Notes under the pieces: model-generated
The model's input: only the letters and a program-made list of their open reading frames with translations
Databases searched by the model: none
What the model was told of the DNA's origin: nothing
DNA from: Trachythela sp. YZ-2020
Lineage: Eukaryota > Cnidaria > Anthozoa > Malacalcyonacea > Clavulariidae
Length of the DNA stretch: 64,000 nucleotides
Reading direction: 5' to 3'
Assembly: GCA_016169945.1 (NCBI GenBank)
Contig: JADLSH010000279.1
Coordinates: forward strand, 2,542,001-2,606,000
Made by a program: the position numbers and the translations under genes
Shown: positions 21,013 to 32,538 of the stretch, piece after piece
How positions within the stretch are numbered: the first letter of the stretch is position 1
Layout of the letters: each line of letters starts with the position of its first letter

Positions 21013-24000
21013 CTAAACATTCATTGGCCGTATTTTGAGTTGAATAAACTCTGGGTTCCAGGTTCCCCAGTGAATCGAAACTATGGTAGGTATACACTGA
21101 GCACAGTAGTAGTACCACCATCCCACTTTCCTCTCCTTGGCACAATGCACTGGCGCACTATCTAGATCTTTGTCTGGGGTAGAGAACCTCTGGTCATTGT
21201 GCTTTCTCAGGGCATTACCACCATCGCCTACGTAGGAGTCGGCGTTAAACGACAGACGGTAGCCATCATCTTTGTCTGCAATCTGAAATATAGTGCAAGC
21301 AACATCAAGCTAACTTTTTGCTAAGTGAAGGTGATTGCTAATAAGCTATATTAGAGGGCACTCAAGACTCCACCACTGACACAGGTAAAAATCTCACATC
21401 TTGTCAACAAGATGTGTTCGCAACAGACTTGTAGCAAGCTTGTCAACAGGTTGTAGCAATGTTGTCATTTTATCAAGTTGCTACAAGGTTGTCACTCACA
21501 ACTTGTTAACAAGTTGTTGAATTGTAGGACGATGACAAGTTGTTGGAACAACTTGTAACAAGTCTGTCGAGTCAACAATCTTGTAGCAAGTGGTCAACAA
21601 GCCGTTGACAAACTTGTCAACAAGCTGAGAACAAGCAGTGCGAACACATCTTGCTAACAAGCTGTTGAAACAGTTGTGTACAAGTCAATATTGTAGACAA
21701 GTACATACAAGTACATACAAGTACATACAAGTACATACAGTAGCAATAAAAAAGTCAGGTCACAGAAGTGAAAAGACATGCACCCTCGTACCCAGGCTCT
21801 TCGCGAGGCGCGTGCACTAACTGCAGTGCCACAATAACAAAATCTTCAATTCAACCAATCAGAAACGAGAAAAAGTGAATACCTGAAATCCAGTGTACGT
21901 TACAAAGCCGCTTGCCGACGATTTCCAGAGATCCACTTTAAGTTCGTGAGGGGTATCTTTGGTAACTTGATGCAGGAATTCATTACCCAACCAGAAATTC
22001 GAGTTCAGGTCTCCAAATCCATTTTGGTAAGTTGCCCAATCTTGCTTAAAGATCTCCGTATCTTTAGCGTTATTCCTCATAAAGACAAGCCACGCTCCGT
22101 CTATATTTTTCATATCGCAATAAGCTTTGAATTGCTGGCCATCTTGTTGTATTAGAGTGTATATACCTGATTTTGTGAAGCCAATATCTTTGTACTCTTG
22201 ACATGTTGAAACTGGAATGGATGAAACGAAACGTAAACTTAATTTATTTATACTCTAATAGTTCTTAGAGGTCCAGTTAGAGTCTGTCCTTATAGCTCCA
22301 GTGTTATACTACAGGTGTATGTACCACAGAATACCACGGTACCACAGAATACCAGTCTTATTTATTGATCTCATAAAATTTGGAGGAAACATACTGTATA
22401 CTTTATTCTTGTGAATATATATTAGTTTTAGTTTTAATTGACATATAAAAAACAAAAAATGAATATTTTCATAAAAATTGTTAAAATAATCAGGATTAAC
22501 AAAAAATAACATTCTATGTTTTTGATACTTTTTTCCCGCATAATGCCTGTAAAATTCGAAAGTTTAAAAATAAGTTTGCAAACCAGTATAATTTAGGTTG
22601 ATCACTACTTTTTCTATGCAACACAACATTATTACTATACAGGAATCACACCGAGGAATCAATTTTATAATTGAAAAACTGAATTTTTCAAAATTATTGA
22701 TAAACCTGGTATTCTTTGGTTACACCACTGTATCTGTACTGATTTTAGTATTTACCTTTCACTAAATTAAGTTAGCAATATCCTACAGTATGATCACACA
22801 ACATGACACACCAAATCCTGGTACAATTTGATAAACCGTTGCTTATTTATCTCTGCACTGGTACTCTGTGGTACATTAGAGTTTGTTCCACAGAATATTC
22901 AATTAAAAAAATATTTAAGTCCATGAAATCTAGCCCAAAACCTGGCCCAGGAAGAAAAAATACACCGATAAACTATACTAAAAAAATATTAAGAAGCCAT
23001 ATTATATATATTTGACAAAAGATATGGAACATGTAAATTTTTGCGGTATTCTGTGGTACATACACCTGTATACAAGAGCTATAGGAATCCTAAACTAAAC
23101 TAACTTTATTTATACTAGATAGTCCTATCAGTTCTAAACTGTTCTCCCAAGAGGTCCAGTAAGAGCCATCTCTTCTTGGTCCAGTGTTATTACAAGAGGA
23201 AATCTATCTAAACTAAACTAACTTTATTTATACTGAATAGCTCTATCAGTTCTAAACTGTTCTCCCTAGTCCTAGAGGTGCAGTAAGGATCAGCCCTTAT
23301 TGGTCTAGTGTTACTACAGGAGGAAACCTAAACTAAACTAACTTTATTTAACTGGCTCTGACTAGGATATTTATACCTTTCCTTAGATCCAAACATATGT
23401 GATCATTTTTAGTTTCTCTTGCAAAACACAGCAATTTGTTGGAACATGGGTTCTTGTCGCATTTAGTCTGAAATGGAAATATTTTAACGCATAAATTATA
23501 TATAGGCTTGGTATATGTACACCATTTTCTATAAAGCTAAAATTTAATCTATATATCATGCTTAAAACCATAGATATTGGCGGTTTTCAGTAATATGGGG
23601 CACCAGTTGCCGGACATGCTGGTCAACATTAGAACTATTGGAGCAAACAAGGCTATGTTACTCGGGGGTAATTTTTGCTGCAACTTGCAACGCAATCTCT
23701 CCAAAGAGCCATGTTATGTTGAAATGTACGCACAGAAAAACAGTGAACATGGCCTGCGTTTCACTTCAGTCTTCATCGATACTATTATTCCCATTCATTT
23801 CTTTGTTGCCTTCTGGGTATGTTTAAGCACAGATTAATACGTCTCTATTCTGTGGTTTAAGGTACGTTCACACACAGCGATTTGTCGGCCGATTTCAGAT
23901 GCACGTTAATAGAGAGTTTAAGCTTCACGTTTGAGGGCAACGGCAAACGGCAGAGTCGAATTTTCTTGGCAGAATTTTCGCTTAACTTCTTCGCTCCATA

Positions 24001-24908
24001 TTTTCTTTCTTATCTCAAAAGAATCATCATATATTACAGTTTTAAAATAGCATGTTCATTTTCTCTTTATTGCCTTACAACGTAAAATTTTTCTTCACCT
24101 GACGTTTGTCGTTTGACGTACGAACACGAAGCTTAAACTCTCTAATGATGTTTGAAAAATACGTGGCAAACGTCATCTGGCGACATCATCAACTGAAAAT
24201 ATTCGTCATTAACATTCAGACAGATTCAGATAAACCTAAAATCGGCCCGACAAATCGCTGTGTGTGAACGTACCTTTAGCAAGAAAAATATCGGCAAAGG
24301 CCCAAGTCGTGGGGCAAATCACTCCTAAAAAGTGTACGAGATTTTAAAAAATCATGTGATTTTTTTGGTGATTTCCCCCCGATTTTTTTGACATTTTTCT
24401 ACATTTTTGTGGTTTGTCTATTTTTTTTGCTGATTTTTTCGTGATTTTTTTCACATTGTATAGCTTTGGCCTGGACCTTTGTACAATATTTGTTACAAAA
24501 CAATGTATAAAAGTGCGCAAAAGCCTAACAAGATAATATAATATAAGGATTTATATTTCTGCATGATACCTTGGGTCCAACGTAGGTCCAACCAGCGTGT
24601 ACAGTTAAATTGGCAAATGAAAATCCATATCGAGTCGTTTCCAGCATTTCACACTCGTGCTCGCCCGCTTGGTTGGGTCCAAAATTTATAGCGACACATC
24701 CCTCGGTTTTTCCGCACTTTGCCATACACTTGATTCGGTTTGGAACTTTGGTTGTTGCTATCGGAGTCGCATCAAGCTTATGTCCGGCCAACGGCAGACC
24801 CCAATTTATCGCCTTGATGTTAGCATACTTTAAATGCGCAAGGCTACAGCTTGTGAGATGAAAAAATTGCCAAAAAATGGCAAGGATACTGATTTTTCTC
24901 ATACACAT
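21013..24908 (-). CDS. Secreted PAN/apple + EGF-like + fibrinogen C-terminal domain protein
   Basis: Four exons in transcript order, 24908-24570, 23467-23377, 22211-21883 and 21282-21013, join in frame (phases 0, 1, 0) into 342 residues. Residues 1-25 form a hydrophobic signal peptide. Residues about 33-112 are a PAN/apple domain (INWGLPLAGHKL, CMAKCGKTEGCVAINFGP, CEMLE). Exon 2 is a 30-codon linker, CDKNPCSNKLLC...C, that resembles a minimal EGF module. Residues about 147-342 form a fibrinogen C-terminal domain: CQEYKDIGFTKSGIYTLIQ, CDM, GAWLVF, YRLSFNADSYVGDGGNAL, FSTPDKDLD, CA, GWWYYYC and a final LKIRP. The usual Asn-x-x-Gly-x-Tyr stretch after GWWY is replaced by a short C-A-Q-C segment, so the pocket region is reduced. 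Such proteins are typically extracellular lectin-like or adhesion molecules. ATG 24902 is an alternative start. Confidence 0.84.
21381..21740. repeat. TACACG-type multi-hairpin element, copy 2 (PAN-fibrinogen intron 3)
   Basis: Begins ACAGGTAAAAATCTCACATC, in reverse orientation to copy 1. Contains many AACTTGT/ACAAGTT half-sites and ends in four tandem GTACATACAA units (about 21701-21740). Confidence 0.75.
22310..23070. repeat. Inverted-repeat element in PAN-fibrinogen intron 2
   Basis: TACAGGTGTATGTACCACAG faces CTGTGGTACATACACCTGTA over 760 bp. The interior is AT-rich, without a transposase frame. Confidence 0.75.
23095..23350 (+). repeat. Short array of the 110-bp tandem repeat
   Basis: Two to three units of AACTAACTTTATTTATACT..CTATCAGTTCTAAACTGTTC, as in the larger array at 34443-35060. 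A partial copy is at about 22238-22300. Confidence 0.75.
23860..24275. mobile_element. PIF/Harbinger-like MITE with a nested palindromic element
   Basis: The ends AGGTACGTTCACACACAGCG and CGCTGTGTGTGAACGTACCT are flanked by TTA (23857-23859 and 24276-24278). Inside, AGAGAGTTTAAGCTTC faces GAAGCTTAAACTCTCT (about 23911-24146). That inner element has a diverged relative at about 60505-60730. Confidence 0.85.
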
Positions 24909-25124
24909 TTCCTTAGAACAGACAAACTACGCTGCGTCTTGGAGCGTATGTTTGATGGTTTCAAAGATCGGCACCCGTTTTTGTTGTGTTGATTGCATCC
25001 TACTGCGGTTTAATACCTGTTTAGCTTTTCAAGCTTGTCAGGGTTTTCATTACTGACGGGGAAACATAAAGCTTTGTCGAAACTAAGAGACGTTATTGCA
25101 ACCTGTTTCCCAGGGTTTCACCTA

Positions 25125-25935
25125 TCGTAGAAACGTTGTTTCCCAAGATGGAAAAACCATGAAACCATGTTTGCTAATGCTAATCATGTTTTCCGAAGGT
25201 GGGTAAACCAAGAATATTGTTGTAGAAATATTGTTGTAGAAACATTGTAGCGTAACATTGTGGGCAAACCACAAAACAATGTTTCCTAGCAACGCTTCCC
25301 GAAGGTGGACAAACCAGGAAACATTGTTTCGTAGCCATGTTTCCCAAAGGTTGGGCAAACTATGAAACATTGTTTCCTAGCCAGGTTTCCCGAAGGTGGG
25401 CAAACCAGGAAACATTGTTTCCTAGCCATGTTTCACGAAGGTGGGCAAACCAGGAAACATTGTTTCCTAGCCATGTTTCCCGAAGGTGGGCAAACCAGGA
25501 AACATTGTTTCCTAGTCATGTTCCCCAAAGGTGGGCAACCAGAAAACATTGTTTCCTAATCATGTTTCCCGAAGATGGACAAACGAGGAAACATGACAGA
25601 TATGTCTATATGAGGGCAGATAAGTCTATACTGCCTCTGAGATGCGTCTGTTTGAGGCAACAAACATTGGCACCCGTTTTTGTTGTGCTTGTTCCACCCC
25701 ACATCGTTATCGGTCAAATACCGGTTTATGTTTCAGATTTGTGCGGTTTTCACTTGCGACTCAAACATAAGCCCTGTACTGTGCAACACTGTTGCCAAAA
25801 CATTGTTTGCTAGCCACATTTACAAAAGGTGGGCAGCCAGAAAACATTCTTGCGGAAACATTGTTTCCAAGCCATGTTTCCCGAAGGTGGACAAACCAGG
25901 AAACATTATTTCCTAGCCATGTTTCTCAAAGGTGG
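25125..25935 (+). repeat. Second locus of the 45-bp minisatellite, opposite orientation
   Basis: Units of the SNX8-intron minisatellite, reverse-complemented (AAACATTGTTTCCTAGCCAT), recur here. They are best conserved at 25300-25590, with degenerate copies to about 25125 and 25935. About 230 bp of unrelated sequence interrupts the array at 25590-25820. Open frames here are repeat shadows. Confidence 0.8.
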
Positions 25936-25984
25936 GAAAAAGTGCTGGAAAAAAGATGAAAAATGTTTCTCAAAAAAATATTTC

Positions 25985-26610
25985 TCAAAGGTGAAATAGC
26001 TGTCGTGGTTTGTGTCTGAACTACCTGAAAAAGATATCTCAAACGTGGTGGTCCAGTGTAGGTAGTATTCTACAATAAGCTGCCGTGGTTTGTGTCTGAA
26101 CTACACGCGTAAAAACGCACAAATTGTAACAAGTCTGCAAACAAGTTGTTACAAATCTGTTCACAAGCTGTCAACAAGTTGTCTTCGCACTGCTTGTTCC
26201 CAGCTGTTGTAACAAGTTTGGAACAAGCTGTTAACAACTTGGAACAAGCTTGATGGCATTATCAGACTTGTTACAAGGTTGTTCTAACAGGTCTGTCACA
26301 GCCATGATACAACAAGAATGTTACAAGGTTGACAACTCAAGGTTGTAACAATATTATTATATCAAGCATGTAACGGACTTGTTGGAACAACCTTGTAACA
26401 AGTCTGATAATGCCATCAAGCTTGTTACAATTTGTTAACAAGTTGTTCCATACTTGTTGACAACTTGGGACAAGCAGTGCGAAGACAACTTGTTGACGGC
26501 TTGTTGGCAGACTTGTTACAAGATGTGAGATTTTACCTGAAAAATATATCTCAAACGTGGGGGTCCAGTGCAGGTAGTATTCTACAATAAGCCGCCGTGT
26601 TGAAGTATAG
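25985..26610. repeat. Satellite monomers flanking TACACG-type hairpin element copy 3
   Basis: Reversed 80-bp satellite units at 25990-26100 and 26535-26600 bracket 26102-26539, which starts TACACGCGTAAAAACGCAC and ends GATGTGAGATTTTACCTG. The hairpin element appears inserted into the satellite unit, because CTACCTGAAAAA continues on the far side. Confidence 0.72.
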
Positions 26611-26967
26611 TTTTAATCTCCTTCAGGTAGTTCAGACATACACAAGGGGCAGCCATGCAAGTAATTCTAGTCCACGACCTAGTGTTTATTAAACACATTT
26701 TCAATCCAACGCTCATTTGAATGTACAATTAACAATCCTCGCAAGCTGATTGGCTGAGTGCGTCACGGACCATCTGCTTGGAGCGATTATAGCTATTATG
26801 TATTCAAATGTTTCCCAACAAAGCAACTGATTAAAATTTTCATAATGAATTCTCGCTAGCGTTTGTGCCATAGAGGGCGAGTCTAAGAATACAATCCTGT
26901 TGCCAGGAGGCCTTGAATAACGACCTTAAACGCGCTGGGAAGACGTGTGTGTTAAACCTTTACAAAT

Positions 26968-29900
26968 ATGGAAAAATCTCAACTACAGAAGACCGTCGAA
27001 AGTCTAAAACATCAGCTACAAATAACGCGAATCCCTATGTCAAAAGCTTGCACAGAGTAAGTACAGCGATACATGTAAACACAAAGACCTTTTTTGCTAT
27101 TTTATATTATTTCGACGGCTGGCCCTTAGCGAATTCAAACACAATGCAAAATGCCTGGCGTTTATAGCATAGTATCCTTCAGCGGGGAGCTACTTTTTGG
27201 GCAACTGGGAATGATAATAGTTAGTGTAATATACAGTACAGTAAACGGATACTGTTGGATTTATAGAGTTGAATATATAATGTGTTCGCGGCCTCGCATT
27301 ATACAGAATGCAACAAGCGTTTGTTTGTTATTTTACAAATAGACAAAGGCTAAGCAAAGCTTTTACAGTAAAAGGAATAATAAAGCTTCTTTTCTGAACC
27401 GAAAACCCGTAGAAATGTATGAAAGTTGAACGAATAAAGCTAGACGAGGCTTTGGCCTTGCATAAAGCCAAAACAATCATCGAATGCAAATGAGCATTTT
27501 AATAATTCGACTCCTCTCACTCTGTTTCCCTAAAATGCCGTTTCAATTCCCCAAAATCTCCCAAAATTATCAAGCTGTCGTAGAGAAACTTAAACTGCAC
27601 AGTTCAGTAACATTCTCTGATATTTCAGTCTATTTTTTGCAAAGCAGGTCGCGTTAAAAAGGCAGCAGACAACGGACAATATATTTACATATAAATACAT
27701 GTTATATTATATTGTGGATGTTCAATTACTTACCGCGCAGTTCTAGAATCGCACCGTAAATTTCGAATAGCCGATTTGATACACCGAAAAAAACCCCCCA
27801 GTTTTGACTTTAAAATGTATATATAAAATGTAGCAAAAATAAAGAATTTATGATAGCAAAATGAGTTTTATGAATGTTGCATCGAAATATATAATATATT
27901 CATGCTTAACTAAACTAAAATATAAAGAAGTTATAAGTCTATAAAATACATTTTACGGAAAGGCGTTCTTATAAAACTGGTTTCCGTTCGAAATTGATCA
28001 TGTTTCAAAAATTGATCATGTTTCAAAAATTGTATGCGTTATATAAATTACAATTAATGTAAGCAAAAATTAAGCCGTCCAACTTTCTAAATTGAACTAC
28101 ATTAAAATTTTGTTTACATAATATTTAGGGGACGAATTATTGTTTATAAAGCTGGGTTTATATGTTAGCGTATGTATCGTACATCGTCTCAACATGTGTT
28201 GCAACAGGTTCGTACAAATTGTTACGAAGTTATAACAGTGTTGTTACTGCGTTAAGTTGCTACACGGTTGTTAGTGAATATGTCTTTCATCACCGTGACC
28301 GAGGTTCGATTCCTGCAATATGCAGTTGTCTGATTATAATTTCGCTTCAGTCACATGTGAGAAGAATGCTTCCAGTTCGACTCCGGGTGCTCCATTTCTT
28401 CCTGTAGTAACAATGCACCATCAAGCTAGGAATGGCCCTTACCTGCCCTTTAGGAAGAACAGTTTAGAGTTGATAGAGCTACCCAGTAAAAATAAAGTTG
28501 AATTGCAGAGTTGCTAGAAGAACCTTTTATCGCCTTGTATTACAAACACGTAAAAACGCACAAGTTATAACCAACCTGCAGCAGACTTGTACCAATGCTG
28601 TTTCAACAACTTGTTATCAGGATGTGTTCGCACTGCTTGTTCCCAGCTTGTTGACAAGTTGTCAACGGCTTGTTGACAACTTGCTACAAGGTTGTTGACT
28701 CAACAGATGTGTTACAATTGTTCCAACAACTTGTTATCGTCCAGCAATTCAACAACTTGTTAACAAGTAGTGAGCGACAACCTTGTATAGCAACTTCATA
28801 AAATGACAACATTGTTACAACTTGTTGACAAGCTTGCTACAAGTCTGTTGCGAGCACATCTTGTTGGCAAGACGTGTGATTTTTACGTATGTGCAGAATA
28901 CTAATTTTACTTGTAAACTGGATAGCTCTATGTTCCTCCATAGTTAATAGAGATGACATGGTTAGGAAACTCGGCTTTCGCTTTTGTTCTATGTTTTTGA
29001 TTGCATTTGTGCACGATCACGACTAGTGAATATATTGTAGTTTTATGAATCGACCAATGGTAATGCTTGGGCTTAATCTCCAAACCGTGTTTCTGAAATA
29101 TTAATGAACGTAAAACAAAAGATTTGTGCACGGTCAGGTACCGTTCAACATAAATCCCATTCAATTGTTAGCTGGTTTGTAATTTGACGAGTTTCCTAAC
29201 CATGTCATCTCTGTTAACTATGGTTCGCCCTAGAGGTCCAGGAACAGCCTTACCTTAGTGGTACAGTATTACTACAGAGGGAAGCCGAAGTACCCAGAGA
29301 AAACCTGCCATGTTTAGTATTGGACATCGATACCAAAGTGCAAGAAGATCCGGCGTTTTAAGGACAGGACTTTCGTCAGAGACAAAGTATTCTTGCCAAC
29401 GCACTTCCTTGATAGGCATAGGTCACGAAAACGGAAGCATTCTTCTCATGTGAAACTCAGGAGCGAAATTATAATGCTACTAGAAGTCACTCTTTAAAGC
29501 CCGGTTCACACACGAGTGAGATAAGCACAAACAGAAATACAAAAGAAAACTTTCCCTCTAGGGCTTAAAAAGACAAAGCAGGAAGGTTCTTTTGAAATGT
29601 CTTTTGTTCTGGCTTAGCTTATGCTTAGATGCTTATGCTTATGCTTGTGATTATGTCGACGTTTATGTTTGGACACTTCACTGCATCTACTTTGTTTTAT
29701 CCTTTGTCTTTCTTTATGCTTGTGCATATCTCACTCGTGTGAACCGGGCTTAAGCCTGGTTCACACGGATGAGATAAGCACAAGCACAAGGAAAGACAAA
29801 AGGTAAAACAAAGAGATGCAGTGAAGTGTCCAAACATAAACGTCGACATAAGCACAAACATAAACACAAGCCTCTAAGCATAAGCTAAGCCGGAACAAAA

Positions 29901-31436
29901 GACATTTCTTACCTGAAAATTCTTACCGCTTTGTCTTTTAAGCCCTAGAGGGAAAGTTTTCTTTTGTATTTCTGCTTATGCTTATCTCACTCGTGTGCAT
30001 GAACCAGGCTTGAGAGACTGCATACGTTCGCCAGCAAATTAGGTCAAGTATTCATGCATAAATTATACATGCATAAATTATACATGCACTAATTATACAT
30101 GCATAAATTATACATGCACTAATTATACGCATTCAGTTCTTTTTTCGCCCGGGAAAGCGAGACAAACTTTTGTAAATTTCTCATCCAATGTTTATCCAAA
30201 TTGAACCAAAATTTAATCAATTCGTCCTTGGCCAATGGCCATTAGCTCCACAAATTTTCGTATTAAAATGTTTGATATTGTTTGAGTTATCGTGCTCACA
30301 AGCAAACAAACACACATACAAATGCAGGTGAAATACAGGGTGTATAAACAAAAGGTAATCCAATCTTGGCATGCTATCGCGCGCATAATATTTAGTTTAT
30401 AGATTTACCTTTTTTACTCAAATAAAGATCAGGATTTTAGCTGTCAAATGGCACGATCCGTTGAAAAAAGAGTGGTCGGAACACATTTTTCCACCTTTGG
30501 GAATTAAACGAATCCTTTGAATTTTCGACATTTGCTCAAATGATGGTTGCCTACTTGTGAAACGTTCGGCATTGGCAGTTCAGTTTGGAAACTTCCTGTT
30601 TCGTAAAATGTTTCCACCACCAAATTTCGTCTTTAACTTGATCGCGATTTGAACCTTCTTTAAATTTACCAAGGCTTGATAAATAGCCTATACATGTATA
30701 GGGTGTCCCAAAACCCTTTGAAATTGAAATTAGCATTGCTGTCAAACAACCTATTGTATTCAATTCACACATGGGTATAATTAAGAAAAACTTGAACTGT
30801 GTGTTAAGAAAGGATTCAGAAGCTTTTTGTCTTCGTTTGAGGCCTGTTTTAGATGACGAATTGCCGTCCACAAAGATATTTCATATTAAACTTGACGAGT
30901 TAAATTCAACGGAAATTCGACATGTAAAACAGGCCTCAAACGAAGACAAAAAGCTTCTGAATCCTTTCACACAGTTCAAGATTTTCTTAATTATATCCAT
31001 GTGTGAATTGAATACAATAGGTTCTTTGACAGCAATGCTAATTTCAATTTCAAAGGGTTTACTTTTTGGGGGGACACCCTGTATATGGATTACGCCATCT
31101 TATTTTAAATTTCTTAAATTTGAATCCGAAATGAGAATAATTTCAATAGGCAGACAAATAGCTTTGCACTCAACTCCCAATGGTGGAAATTGCGTTTTCG
31201 ACCAGCAATGTTTAATCGTATCGTTTGACAGCTAAAATATCGATCTTTATTGGTATAAAAATTTCAGATTTCATACATCAACCATGCACTGTGACACCAA
31301 CACCGTTTTAATAACAATATTATTGTTTAGTTTGAAAGACTACTGTCAGAAGAACATCAACTCAGACCCCTTGATTACGCCGGTAGACAAGAAAGAAAAT
31401 CCTTGGGCAGAGAAATCGAAGTGCGCCATTATTTAA
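26968..31436 (+). CDS. G-protein gamma subunit (GNG13-like)
   Basis: Exon 1 is 26968-27056 and exon 2 is 31331-31436; they join at phase 2 into 64 residues. Exon 1 encodes the N-terminal helix (VESLKHQLQITRIPMSKACT). Exon 2 encodes LKDYCQKNINSDPLITPV, then ENPW and the prenylation tail CAII. Length, the SDPL and NPW motifs and the CAAX box fit a Ggamma subunit; the NPW-x-x-K-x-K-C ending is closest in style to GNG13. It should pair with Gbeta on membranes after prenylation of the Cys four residues from the end. The donor is GTAAGT and the acceptor TTGTTTAG. AATAAA at 31702 is a plausible poly(A) signal. The 4.3-kb intron is filled with MITEs and hairpin repeats. Confidence 0.86.
28546..28891. 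repeat. TACACG-type multi-hairpin element, copy 4 (G-gamma intron)
   Basis: ACACGTAAAAACGCACAAG to GTGTGATTTTTACGTATGT. The interior is closely similar to copy 1 (CCAACCTGCAGCAGACTTGT, GTTGTCAACGGCTTGTTGAC). Confidence 0.82.
28940..29221. repeat. Inverted-repeat MITE in the G-gamma intron
   Basis: ATAGTTAATAGAGATGACAT faces ATGTCATCTCTGTTAACTAT over 280 bp. The 78-codon minus frame inside is not recognised. Confidence 0.78.
29498..30010. mobile_element. Two abutting PIF/Harbinger-like MITEs
   Basis: 29498-29750 has ends AGCCCGGTTCACACACGAG / CTCGTGTGAACCGGGCT and TAA on both sides (29495-29497, 29751-29753). 29753-30010 follows directly with AGCCTGGTTCACACGGATG / GTGCATGAACCAGGCT. The interiors are reverse-complementary GATAAGCACAAGC-type sequence. 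They share the boundary bases TTAA. Confidence 0.82.
30035..30125 (+). repeat. Short tandem repeat ATAAATTATACATGC
   Basis: AATTATACATGCA(TAA/CTA) is repeated about five times, with a period of 15-18 bp. Simple minisatellite. Confidence 0.8.
30340..31260. repeat. CAGGGTGT-ended element with nested GGGTGTCCC palindrome
   Basis: ACAGGGTGTATAAAC begins an element related to 39988-40776 (shared ATAATATTTAGTTTATAGAT). Nested at 30697-31086, TATAGGGTGTCCCAAAA faces a CCCTTTG..GGGGACACCCTGTATA end, with long matching arms (AAATTAGCATTGCTGTCAAA). The 106- and 154-codon frames here are palindrome shadows of each other. Confidence 0.7.
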
Positions 31437-31701
31437 CATCGAAAAAAATGCAATGGAATCTTGTACATATGAAATACAATCTTAGAAATGCTTTTGTTAA
31501 ATAATTTTACAAAAGACAAGTTCGTAATTTAGTATGCTGGATCAATTTTTACTATACAAGACTGGCATTTCGAGAAAAAACTGCGAAATGAACGATGAAA
31601 GCCTAAATTGTTAAGGCTAAAAGTATAGTTAGCTTCTAAGGTTTTTCAAAGCATAGCAATATAACAAGGCCCGACTTTCTAGCTGCTAATTTAACGTAAG
31701 C

Positions 31702-31707
31702 AATAAA
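31702..31707 (+). terminator. Candidate poly(A) signal of the G-gamma gene
   Basis: AATAAA lies 266 nt after the stop codon on the coding strand. Not confirmed by transcript data. Confidence 0.35.
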
Positions 31708-32538
31708 GGAGATTTATATGTGACATATACATTGAAATCTGTAAATTATAAAACTTCTTGTTGTTCTTAATAGTTGTAAGCAGTCGAGACAAATAAATTC
31801 TTATTTATATGCAACTTAAATATGCTGTAAGTTGAGCGCAAAAATATCTGACAAGGGCGGTTGTATATAAAAAAGCTATAACATCGTACGCTCAACAGCT
31901 TAGGGCCACTCATTTGAAATTTTGTGTGGCCGCTCATTACGCATTGGCAGCCAGTCAATTGCTTTTTCTGGCAAATAAGCAAGCTGGACTAACTTTCCTG
32001 GCCAGTAAACTGCATATTTTTGCATAAAAAGCCGGCTACATGTTGCATCGCCGAGTGGCCCTACTGGTCGTCTCTATACTGTGCAGCTAACCTTCCAAAT
32101 TGGTAAGCATGGTTATCAAAAATATTTTGTCTGTATTTATGGTGAATGTAGATATTAATACGTTTTATATGCAGACATAAATGTTTGAACACGGAGACAG
32201 GCGAACATGGCCAGAGGGACGAGCATCGACCTGACGCACGCAAAGCTATATAGCGACTATATTTATTTTTTTCTTGCGAGTTTTGGCTGGTACTTTTAAT
32301 CCCTTCTTTTCAATTTTACAATACAAATGCTGTTTCGCGCGAAAAAATCATCAGTGGAGAACAAGATACTGTTCTTGCGGCAACTATTCGACTATTTAAC
32401 TTCAAAAAGCCAAATGCGGCTTTGAATTGGACAACACCCATTTTACATCCATGTCAAAGGCAGTATATTCGACTCGTGCAAGTGACCTCACAACTCATAA
32501 ATGTTTATCTTCTGCCGCTTTGGGTGGCAAATTCCACC

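Noticed and set aside
22205..24575. Direct splice of PAN exon 1 to the fibrinogen exon
   Set aside because: The phases differ by one base; inserting the Cys-rich exon 23377-23467 (phase 0 in, 1 out) resolves it exactly, so a direct join is unlikely.
24610..24861. 83-codon + strand frame
   Set aside because: Antisense shadow of the PAN-domain exon on the minus strand, which has a signal peptide, Cys pattern and matching splice phases.
25362..25559. CRISPR-like array
   Set aside because: Units are contiguous 45-bp minisatellite copies with no unique spacers, in a eukaryotic context.
30551..31235. Minus 106-codon and + 154-codon frames with similar peptides
   Set aside because: They are the two arms of one inverted repeat (CAGGGTGT-type element), not paired genes.
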